The notes beneath the pieces are model-generated. The model ran no database searches. It saw only the letters and a program-made list of their open reading frames with translations, and had not been told where the DNA came from. A stretch of DNA of 64,000 nucleotides from Mermis nigrescens (lineage: Eukaryota > Nematoda > Enoplea > Mermithida > Mermithidae): the NCBI GenBank assembly GCA_036768485.1, contig JAVLUZ010000533.1:434001-498000 (forward strand), written 5' to 3'. Of this stretch, positions 30,784 through 41,100 are shown piece after piece (position 1 is the stretch's first letter; each line of letters starts with the position of its first letter). The translations under genes and the position numbers were made by a program.

Positions 30784-32156
30784 GCAAGCATATAACTCGC
30801 TTGTCTCCGTTTACTGTACGTTTTTACTTTATTGACCGTATATTTTTATTATTTTCTTGCATTCTTTGTATAATTGTCGCCTATCGGCTGTAAAAGTTTT
30901 CAGTTGTCTCAACATTTTGAGAATTTTGAATACACTATGGAAGATCGCTCCAAATTCGCGCTGTTCAAGTAGAAGTAGCAAACAGTAGTTTTTACAATCA
31001 AATCGAAATTCACCTAAACAGATCTGATTTGCAAATGCATTTACCCAAAAACTGTTTCTATATCTTAAAATTCTGTTAGACAACTAGATCAAAAGGTGGA
31101 GAAAGAACGCGGAAATTGCATTGCACTGGTCAGGCCCACTCAGTATCGAACGATTGGATTGATTGCCATATTCTATTGAAATACAGTAATAATAAGTCCT
31201 TTAATTATGTGCAGCAATATTTACTTGCATACTATAAATATGGCATCAGTTAACACTCTGACCATAAATTGATGCTGTGTGAGTATTTATATTCTTGATC
31301 GAATGCAAGAAGTCGCTCGGGAACCGAATGACCCTATTATAAGACTCAATTTATTCATCGCTAAATGGACGACGACCCGTAGTCTATTTCACGAGACCTT
31401 GTGCTTGAAGATCAATTTGCAGCTTTCGAAAAAATAGCTGCAAAACCAGCTTTTCGGCAGCTTGTAATAGTGCAACTTTGTAGCTCTCATGCCAGTAATT
31501 ATGTACAGTTGCCTGAGCTCGGCATTCTTATTAATTTTTTAAATTTTAATCCACTTTCTATCACAAAAATTTAACAAACTGATTATAAAACAAATTATGT
31601 CATTATAATTAAGAAAAACCGAGTAGAATTTCTTTCATAATAATTCATCTCCAGACGTAGGAATTCTCACTTACTACTGTTTTCAGAAGATAATTTTTCA
31701 TGCATTTCCACATTAGACAGCCCATTATTTTTCCAGCTGAATTCACAGTAGTGTTGTAAAAGATATCTTTATCTTTATCTTTTTAGCAAGATAAAGATAA
31801 AGATAAAGATATCTTTATCTTTATCTTGACGATTTCTTAATTTTATCTTTATCTTTATCTTTATCTTTTGGAAAAATCACAGGCCATCTTTATCTTTATC
31901 TTTTTGATAGGAATTTATCTTGCTAAAAAAGATAAAGTATGTACATACATAAGTTAGCATGTAATCCAAAATGCAGGTTTGACGTGAAATATGTACATTT
32001 AGACGCATTCAAGTTTCACTGTAATACAAGAAAAGAAGAGAAAACGATTGTTTAGACCCTACGGCGTGCGGCCCAAAGCAATGCCTGTATATCGACCTAC
32101 GTAAGTAAGCGGGAGTGATACCGATCTAAGCGGAAGTAGCAGCCACGTTAATCTAT

Positions 32157-34427
32157 AGTCTGTTTCATTTATCCGAGAGCTTTTTCAGTAAATGTTTTCG
32201 GAGGCTACAGTAATCCCTATTTACTGTAGGTCGCCAGATCTCACTATAGCTACGAAGCAAGGAAGGGTTTTTCAATAGCATTTTTGTGGCATAATTTAGG
32301 GTGTGGGTAAAACCCAGAAACGGAAACGGAAATGATGGGTAAAATCCGGAAACGGAAACAGGAGGCAAAAGCTGGAAACGGAAACGAAAACGATGGGTAA
32401 AAGCTGGAAACGGAAACGATCCAAAGCGCCCGAACCGGCGTTCCCCAAGTAGGGCACACCAGGCTCAACACCCCCAACCCCATTTTCGGCAAAATTTTAC
32501 CCATAGAAGGGGGTTTAGGGGCTCGGAAACGGGGAACCCCATTATTCATAAATGTAGCTGACCCCGGTTCCGTCGGGGGTTTCTCCGCCCTGGGGCCACT
32601 CCAAAGCGCCAGAACCGGGGTTCAGCAAGTGGGACACATCGGGGTCAACACCTCCGACCTCGTTTCCGGCAAAATTTCTCTCACTGAAGGGGGGTCAAGG
32701 GGTTCGGAAACGGGGTACCCCATGATTCAGATATGTAGCTGACCCTCATTCCGTCGGGGGTTTCTCCGCTCTAAGGGTAGTCCAAAGTGCCGGGACAGGG
32801 ATTACCAAGTAGGAAAAATCAGGTTCAACACACCAACCCCATTTTTAGCAAAAGTTTTCTCACTGAAGAGGGGTTTAGAGGCTCAGAAACGGGGTACTTC
32901 ATTATTCATATGAGAAACTGACCCTCGGTTCCGTCGGGGGTTTCTCCACCCTGTGGGGCAGTCCAAAGTGCCGAAACTAGGGTTCCCATGCAGGGCCCAT
33001 CAGGTTAAACACTCCTAAACATGTTTCCGGCAAAATTTCTCTCACTGAAGGGGGTTTAGGGCTCAGAAAAGGGGTACCCCATTATTCATATAGTATGTAT
33101 GTAGCTGACCCCGGTTCCGTCAGGGGTTTCTCCGAACTGGGGCAGTCCAAAGTTCTCGGACCGGGGTTCCGCAAGTAGGACCATCAGTGTCAACACCCCT
33201 AACCCGGTTTCCGGCAAAATTTTGCTTACTGAAGAGGAGTTTAGGGGCTCCGAAACTGGGTACCCCATTATTGATATGTATAGCTGACCCCGGTTCTGTC
33301 GGGGGTTTCTCCGCCCTGAGGGTAGTCCAAAGTGCTGAAAACAGGGTTGGGGTGTTGACCCTGATGTGCCCTACTCGGGGAACCCTGGTTCCCGCACTTT
33401 GGAGTGCTCCAGGGCGGAGAAACCCCCGACAGAACCGAGGTGAGCTACGCATATCAATAATAGGGTACCCTGTATCCGAGCCTCTAAACCCCCTTCAGTT
33501 GGAGAAATTTTGCCAGTAGCGGGGTTGGGGGTGTTGACGCATATCGGCCACCCCGATTCCGGCACTTTGGACTGTCCCCAGGGCGGAGAAACCCCTGACG
33601 GAACTGGGGTCAGCTACACATATGAATAATGGGGTACCTTGTTTCCGAGCCCCTGAACCCTCCTTCCATGGGTAAAATTTTGCCGGAAACGGGTGGGGTG
33701 TTGACCCTGGTGTGCCCCACTTGGGGAACCCTGGTTCCAGCACTTTGGAGTGCCCCCAGAGCAGAGAAACCCCCGACGGAACCGTGGTCAGCTACATATA
33801 TGAATCATGGTGTACGTACCCCATTTCCGAGCCCCTAAACCCCCCTTCTATGGGTAAAATTTTGCCGGAAACGGGGTTGGGGGCGCTGGTTGAACCTGAT
33901 AGGGGCCTGTACATACTTGAGGAACCCCGGTTCCGGCGTTTTGGTCGTTTCTGTTTCCGGCTTTTACCCATCGTTTCCATTTCCATTTCCGTTTCCGAAT
34001 TTTATCCATCGTTTCCGTTTCCAGCTTTTACTTTTCCTCCATTGTCTTCCAACTGATCAATCAATTTACAGATAAAAAATCGCCAATTCAGCTTATCCTA
34101 AGTTGACACTTTAAACACGATAGACAAGATATTAAGAAACGCCGTGAACTCCCGTAGGTAAAACGTCTGCTTGTCGTCGAAGCAACCTGGGTTCGATCCC
34201 AGCCGATAACTTTTTATTTAGCGCACTTACTACAGTATGTCCCAGCACTGATTAGATGCCTAAATTCAATTTATATGGGCATGTTAGTGCATGAACATGG
34301 AAAAATTAAAAATTCCAGCCACTCGCCCTCACTAAGCTGATCTGCCGAATTACAGGAATTCGTGTTGTTTCGCTTACTCTAGCCCTTAAAAAATTACTAA
34401 AAAGCTCTCGAATAAATGAAACAGACT
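32157..34427. mobile_element. 2.3-kb TIR element made of an inverted array of about 180-bp units
   Basis: Inverted ends share AGTCTGTTTCATTTAT then CGAGAGCTTTTT. Flanking TATA on both sides fits a TA duplication of Tc1/mariner type. Inside are GGAAACGGAAACG-rich blocks, then five units on the left (CGTCGGGGGTTTCTCCGC at about 32,570, 32,753, 32,933, 33,118 and 33,297) and three on the right in reverse orientation (about 33,420, 33,585 and 33,765), meeting near 33,345. No transposase. Confidence 0.8.
34150..34212 (+). tRNA. tRNA-like sequence (SINE head or pseudo-tRNA)
   Basis: A perfect B box GGTTCGATCCC at 34,190-34,200 lies in a 5-bp T-arm (CTGGG/CCCAG). Before it is an anticodon-like arm TGCTT/AAGCA with 7-base loop GTCGTCG (would read CGT, Thr) and an A-box-like TAGGTAAAACG. 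TTTTT follows at 34,211. The acceptor stem does not pair, so a functional tRNA is unlikely. It lies inside the transposon at 32,157-34,427. Confidence 0.45.
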
Positions 34428-34899
34428 ATAAGTCTAAGCCTGGGAAAAATAGAGAAGTTTAAAAAAATCAATAACTGTTGCGGCTATACTTTGTATACAG
34501 GCGCACAGAGCAGGGTTTTCATGCTTGTGTAAAGAAAGAAGTGACTTGCTGTAAGCAAGTAGTAGTAGTACGTGGGTGAGTGAGATACCGCGGGTAAACC
34601 CAAAACCTACATTTATGTGTGCTTGATGCCTTTGGCTGCTTTGCATCACTCACTCTCGTTTATTGCACTTCACATACATCATTCCCCTTGGTCCAGGCGA
34701 CCATATTTACACTTTATCTTTATCTTTATCTATATCTTTCTGAGTCCTTTATCTTGCAAATTATCTTTATCTTTATCTTTCTTAATTTTTTATCTTTATC
34801 TTATCTTTATCTTCTAGATTTTAAAATTTCAACTTTATCTTTATCTTTTATCTTGCAAAAAATCCTTATCTTTTACAACACTAATTCACAGATCAATCA

Positions 34900-36040
34900 T
34901 TCTCAAACAATCTTAAGTACCTATCGGCTTTTACAGCCTTTGCTAAAACTCTAATACGAATGATATTGAAGAAGGCACCTAGCTAAATGCGTAAACTGAA
35001 TTTGTTTTAATAACAATAAAAATAATATCAATTCGATAATTCAAATGAAAAAACGGACGAAGCTCCGGAAAGGCACCCAAAATATCTTTGTTTCTGAACA
35101 TAGGCGTGCGCTACATAGTCATGCGCACAGCCAGAGATGACAGACAAACAAAATAACTAACAAACACTGGCAGATGAATAGCAGAGATACACAAAAAAAC
35201 GCGGCTACTTAGGATACGACAAATCGTTGCAAAAACTTCTGTGAACGCGTCCAACAACGTACATACATACATAATATTTAAATGACATAAATGCATCGCA
35301 TTAAGATAAAAGCATGCATATGTACTACTCGCATACGTACCTACATAATAGAACACAGCAGCCACAGTCAAGATTCGGTTCCAGTGCATTAACATTTGAT
35401 TTTTTCATGATTTATTGCTAAAATTATTTCATTCATATAGGGATAGACTTCATATATAATTTGAGCTAGACATCTGCGTTTCAGAATAAGTAAACTTTAA
35501 ATTAGGTTTTAGCTTCTCGCCGTTAGAATATATAACTATGCCAGATCTGATCGCATAACACTACATAATGTTGAAAAACGCAGGGTGACCTTATTTAGCG
35601 TACCTACATACTTCTTCTATCACGCTCGGATTAAGGCCTACCTGAGCTGCACAATATTGACATCATATCCATATTTTTATAAACCCCATACACTTTTTAT
35701 AAATAAACGGGAACTGCTGATTCAAGTTTCCGCAAAAAAATTATGTTAAAAATCATTGACAAAGCGGAGCCAATTGAAGAGAATTTAAATAAGTGAACAT
35801 TTCAATTTCTAGTCATTCCGTATTTGTATAAATCCCATTCCATTAATGAAAAACAATTTATCACCAGCCAGTTTCATTAATGCAAATTAGAAAAGCTAAA
35901 GGTACAATCAGCGATCCAGCAAGAGCGAAAATAATTTAGACGTTGGACGACGCGAGTCGAGATAGAAACGTCTCGGAGAACGGCTCCTGAAAAATGCTTG
36001 ATTGGAACAATCTCACAAAATATCAAATTATTCATTCTCA
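34900..36040. other. No gene recognised
   Basis: AT-rich intergenic or intronic sequence. A 94-codon minus ORF (35,395-35,111) has a hydrophobic start but no flanking splice signals or family resemblance. Short purine-rich motifs only. Confidence 0.5.
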
Positions 36041-36054
36041 GAGGAATCTGTGCT

Positions 36055-36295
36055 TACATGTAGCACAGGGGATGGGGATCCTTCCAGCCGAAGTTGGTCG
36101 TCCTCCATCTCCCCAGAGCTAGAAAATTTTTGGCCCCCCCACCGACTTTTTGAAAAAAATTGAATTTTTCGACCGTTTTTGTTTTTTTGGTCGTTTTTGG
36201 CCAAAAGTTGAAGGTGATTTACCCCCCCCCCCTTCCCACTCCCTTAATATGGCCAGGGAACCCCACTCAAAATTTGGAGCCGTTACATATACAAA
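36055..36295. mobile_element. MITE of TACATGTA-flanked family
   Basis: About 240 bp between TTACATGTA and TTACATATA. Ends GCACAGGGGATGGGG and, inward from the right, CGGCTCCAAATTTTGAGTGG; internal CCGAAGTTGGTCGTCC. Same family as 4.38, 26.2, 43.46 and 58.73 kb. Confidence 0.6.
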
Positions 36296-36409
36296 TGGAT
36301 TTGTGCCTAATGCTTACTACCTCGAACAACTTTGAACCTTGTGCATTCAAATGCGCTTAGCAAAATAATTAAGACAATGTTCATTGCTTACGATCTTATC
36401 ATTCAGTTA

Positions 36410-36555
36410 ATCCATCCTCGAATTATGACCATTCAAATATAAAGGTCTCAAACCCCCAGTTTCACTGTAGGTTTCTCGGCATTTTTCGACCACTATTTCT
36501 TCTAAATTTCTGCTAAAAATTAAAAAATCGTCGAGTTGGGGATCGCGACCTGAAA
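36410..36555 (-). CDS. Unassigned candidate exon
   Basis: Acceptor GGTCTATTTTCAG, then an open frame DPQLDDFLIFSRNLEEIVVE and RETYSETGG ending at a stop near 36,410. A possible donor (TACA|GTGAAA) in phase 1 would fit TASOR-like exon 1; read to the stop it could be a liprin-beta 3' exon or neither. Composition is protein-like but I recognise no family. Confidence 0.3.
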
Positions 36556-36985
36556 ATAGACCACTTTCTATTCTGAATAAAAAACAGAATGAATTTCTGC
36601 ATCGCATATTATGAAAATTGAAAAAATGTTTCAGGCCTCCAGTCTCTTATGCCCTTCAACGATTCAAATATTCAGCATATTATTTAAATTTCATGCTCAG
36701 ATATGCACGTGGAGAAACAGTCAGGCAAAGTGAAGGCCAAAATGGATCACAATCAAAATTTTTCTGCAAAATTGCTTGAAATTGACCAGAAATTATGGAT
36801 AAACAGTCTTTACGCTATTTTAGCATTTAACCAGTTTTTGAGGTCATTTGGTCTCAAAAAAGCTTGACTGACCCTCTCAGATCGGCTGACTTATGTTTCA
36901 CTGACCAATCGTGCTATGCATCTGTGATCGCGCTTTACTTGTAATACATATAGTGCTTTCGTGTAAGTTATTTTGAACATGCATG

Positions 36986-37460
36986 CCACGGTCAAAACTT
37001 CTGGCAGGGGGGTAAACCAACTTTCCCTGGGGGAGGGGTGAATGATTGATTTTTTTATAGCTAATTATGACACTAAATGATGCGTTCATGTTAAATTTTT
37101 AGACATTTCTGCGGTTCCTTACCCCCTCTCCCCCTCGTAACCCATAAAAATGCTTTAATTCGTTGTATTTAACTCCTTTTGAATATTTGTGATTAAATTT
37201 GTATGAGATCAAATAATAATAAGGACGATGGAGTGACCTTTGACATCAAATATATACAAATAGTGGAAGAAACGTATCTGCATGAACGAATTGAACATTC
37301 AATCGCGTGAAAAGCATGTATTTTTACTTCAAATCGTATTGTTAGACGTCGTTTGACCTTTTTTCGTGGTTCGAGCGACAGGTTTGGTCCCAAAACGACC
37401 TGAGGGGGTAAGCCTTTCAAAAGTCCTGGTAGGGGGTTACTCCCCATACCCACCAGTGTG
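36986..37460. mobile_element. MITE, CACACTG family (inverted)
   Basis: Left end CCACGGTCAAAACTTC, right end ...CACCAGTGTG, flanked by CATGCATG and CATGTGGG. Internal CGACGTCGTTTGA-type blocks are shared with the 11.3, 40.0 and 60.5 kb copies. Confidence 0.55.
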
Positions 37461-37909
37461 CATGTGGGATTTTGAAAATTTATACTAAAAGCAGTCACTT
37501 TTGCACTCTAGTCCACAAAAGCTCAGCCACTCATGGCGATCAGCTTCCTGAATCGTGTTTAAATGACTAGTTCGATCATTTTTAAAAGGTAATATCATTC
37601 CGTTTAAAATAATACCTAATCGTTAGATTTTTTGTATTGAAACAACGTAAAAGCAAAGACTTTCAATTTATAATCTAGTGACCAAGTAAAAGAGCCTGGC
37701 AATGCAGGGGGCGGCCATTGGCCTATTAGGGACAGCATTGCCTCAGGTATATTCGTCCAGTATGCCTGTGTGTGTGTGTGGACTTTTTGAAACCAGATTA
37801 ATTTCCTTCCAAAACACGATGCAATGATTTTGCGCTATTCACCTTAGAAAAATCCTCTAAACTCTCCCCACATGCATGATTCTCTTTAGTAAGACGTTTG
37901 TTAATTAAA

Positions 37910-38122
37910 TTATAAAGTCTTGTTATTAGAACGACTTATTAATTTTCGACTATAATGCCGTAAAGTGAAATAGTTGCGTACTTCAACTAGATTTTGCTGC
38001 TTTGCAGAAGCACCCGACGAGCGCCGACTAGGAGTCAAAGGGCAAATCAGATTGTCGGGATCTAAGCATATTTCGCTTCTCGATTTTTTTCGATGTGTCG
38101 TCACGGACCCTTTCCGACAAGG
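37910..38122 (-). CDS. liprin-beta: Liprin-beta exon, C-terminal tail
   Basis: Acceptor CTTAAATTAAG, phase 0. PCRKGSVTTHRKKSRSE and LDPDNLICPLTPSRR parallel the basic stretch and CPL/CPM motif after SAM3. The frame stops at 37,910; a possible donor GAA|GTACGC at 37,981 could add a further exon. Confidence 0.75.
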   Translation of the reverse strand, partial: PCRKGSVTTHRKKSRSEICLDPDNLICPLTPSRRSSGASAKQQNLVEVRNYFTLRHYSRKLISRSNNKTL

Positions 38123-41100
38123 CTTAATTTAAGGAATGCATATTTCAGTATAAAGGTGAATGAAAAATAAATGCAAACTATTAAAACATAAATAAATGTT
38201 TAAATTATAAACATTATTTTTAGGCTTGTTTCGACATCTAAGCAACTAATATGCGCTGATCAAGAAATTAAGGTTAATATAATAGATTGTCAAATATAAT
38301 AAGTAAAAGGCATTACGTACATAAAACCTTGAATGCGTTAGTTACTTATCTATTGCTTGCGACGAATTATGTTACCGCATTTGATTTTTTTAGCAAGCAG
38401 AGAACATAAATTTGATTAAAAATATTTATATTTTAATCATATTCCATGTCGGTGAAGCGAGCATCTCACACAGTCGTGAACTGGACTAGAGATTAATCAA
38501 AATTAAATTAGGGAAAACATCCCAAATGAAAAGATATTCCAATCATCATAATCTATGAATTACTCTAACAGGCTTAAACTTTCAGTGTATCAGTCGAAAA
38601 TTCATGCGGCTTAGGAGATTGCCGCTTAGCAGGAAAAATCATCATTATCCGGCGGAGCTCGATTGCCGAATTTGCGAAGGCAAAAGCGTTCAAACAGGAA
38701 ATGCTCGTTTAGGCAAGAAACGACGTTTACCTTAATTTTCATCCCCGCCGTTAACTCAGATACTCCGGGTCGAGTTAAGAACTCGCGCTTTTTTGAAATG
38801 ACGTCAGTGCCGAGTAACTGATTGAAATGCATGTTAAGATGGCGACGGAGCAGCGACTTTTGTAGCGAAATGTTCAAAATAGAGGCAAGTGTATCAGCCG
38901 TGAATGTAGGCTCGAGGACCTACGAAAGAATGAACAAATTCATTTCTATACAGCAGATTGCTTATTCAAGTATATGCCTACTTACATATGTATTCATATA
39001 AGCAGGCCTGTATCCAGGATTCGGCCAAGGGTGATGGCGGACCCAACATAAAATGGTCTATATTTTGGAAAATTTGTCGATATAGCTGGCAAGATCCGCA
39101 TTTTTAGACGTTTTTCGAAATGCTCTATCTATCCCGCTCATGAAATTCGAATTTTTAAAAAAATTTGTTTTCTTACTCAAAGCGCCACAAAAAGTGTCGT
39201 TTTTTGGCCGCGCTTGAGCCAAAACTATAGATAATATTTCATCATATATAGCGAAAAGCTCCGGAAATTCGAAGATTTGACGACAAAGACATGCGATCTT
39301 TCCACCTTTCCGTGCATTATCTTACCTTCCAAAATTTTATTTGTCGGCCAGGGGGGCGGCCACCTCCGCCCCCTTAAATACGGTCCTGCATATAAGTAAT
39401 AAATTCAAGTCTTAGGGATAAAGCTAACCATATGCATGTCCGCTCACGACTCATTTTACTGTAAAAATATCACTCGCACCTTATGAATTAAAGCCACTGT
39501 TGTAGTCGCTCTAAAATTTTCAGCTAAAGTCGCACGATTATCGTGCGTAACGACTTGTTTGTATGAAACTCACAAAATCAGTTCAAGTCGATTGCATCAA
39601 TAGTGTAAACTGATGAAAGATGCTGAACACATAAGTAAATCAAACATCTATGGCATTTTTCACGTAAAGCGACACTAGTGTATGCCTACTCTAGCCAGAC
39701 TACCTTTTATAGTTCATTGTTTGTACACTTAAAATCGTTTCTTAATCACAACGTTAAATAAAAGAAGGTTTTACTTAGGGAGCCAAACAACAAATCGCCA
39801 GTGTCGAATAAAAAAACGAAATCACTCTCATTTGCAATAAACATTCGGAAAAGCAACTTCTGGTAGATGAGCCGGTTTTCGGCAAACCCTAATAAATCAT
39901 GCATTAGGCAAACGATAGATGCGATGCGACTACATATTAATTTAGCTGCTTTATTAATGTATTAGCTATGAATTTATTAGAGCACATATGTATATATGTA
40001 ATTACGCAAAATCTTAATGAAGGCACACTAAATACCACACATGCGCACTATGGGATATGGGGTATCCCCCTATTACAACTTTTAAAAGGCATACCCCTCA
40101 GGCCATTTGCGGACCAAGACCTATTGTTGAAATTATAAAACAGCGCCAAACGATGCTCAGCAGTATAATCTGAAATATTTTCCGAGTAATTCTATGTCCA
40201 CTCATTCATTCAGATACATTTTGTCCATTATTTTGTGCTTATTTGATAGTCCAAGTCATTACATCATTCATAATACCATTTTCATGCAAACTTAATCACG
40301 AATATTTAAGAAGACTAAAATATGACAAATTAAAGCATTTTTACGCCTTTGACGGGGGGTAAGGAAAAATATTAAAAACATCAATGTAAACTCATGATTT
40401 TAGCGCCATAAATAGCAGCCGTAAAAATTAATCGTCTATCCCCTGCCCCCAAGGTTACTCGATTTACTCCCCCGGAACTTTTGATCGTGTGCATCTATGC
40501 TAAATACAGTAACCACGGCAGTTCTTATCCGAACAACACAACCAGAAATAAGAAATAACTCGTTACTTTATATATTAAATTACTTAAAATATTAAATTTT
40601 AGTATTTTTTGGGAATTAAATAATATGAAATATTCAAAACGTTAATTCAATTGAAATACACATGCACAGAAATCGCTAATCAATCGAGAATAAAACGAAT
40701 TTCTCAGCTTGTTTTATTGACTTATTTCGCGATTGATCTGTTACGCTATGACCTTAATTCAGAAAGCTCTTTAGCTCTTTACACAAGCTTCTACAAATAG
40801 TCTCCCAGATACAATAAATGACACAGCTCGGGAATATTTCCTATACTGACATACATTACATACGGGCCCGTATCCAGGATCCGGCCAAGGGGGGCACCCA
40901 ACACAAATTGGTCTATAACTCGGGAAATTCGTCGAGATAGCTCGTAAAAACCGCATTTTTCGACGTTTTTCAACATGTTCTATCCATTAAGATCATAAAC
41001 TTCAAACTTTTCGAGAGAAAAATTTTCTAACTCAAAATGCAATGAAAAGTATCGTTTGTTGGTCGCGCTTGAGCCGAAATTATGGAAAATACGTCCTATC

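Larger units (their letters stand above)
31749..34883. mobile_element. hAT element with TATCTT-repeat ends, hosting a second element
   Basis: 3,135 bp with perfect TSD ATTCACAG (31,741-31,748 and 34,884-34,891). Inverted ends TAGTGTTGTAAAAGATA run into arrays of the TATCTT hexamer (31,763-31,935; 34,705-34,875). The left array is partly palindromic (runs of ATCTTT facing AAAGAT). About 864 bp is the element's own sequence; the rest is the insertion 32,157-34,427. Confidence 0.9.

Noticed and set aside
30829..31083. 84-codon minus ORF suggesting a retroelement protein
   Set aside because: Too short and diverged to match any reverse transcriptase or transposase motif.
32165..34075. Many ORFs on both strands containing a repeated GYPVSEPLN-type motif
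   Set aside because: They are translations of the inverted 180-bp array; the same peptide recurs because the DNA unit recurs, with frameshifts between units.
35111..35395. Minus-strand ORF with hydrophobic start, possible secreted protein
   Set aside because: Cys/Tyr-rich by AT-rich chance, without conserved features or repeats of coding signal.
38626..38730. Read-through C-terminus of liprin-beta ending NDDFSC
   Set aside because: AAG|GTAAAC is a good donor, and splicing to 38,122 gives a tail with the conserved basic stretch and CPL motif.
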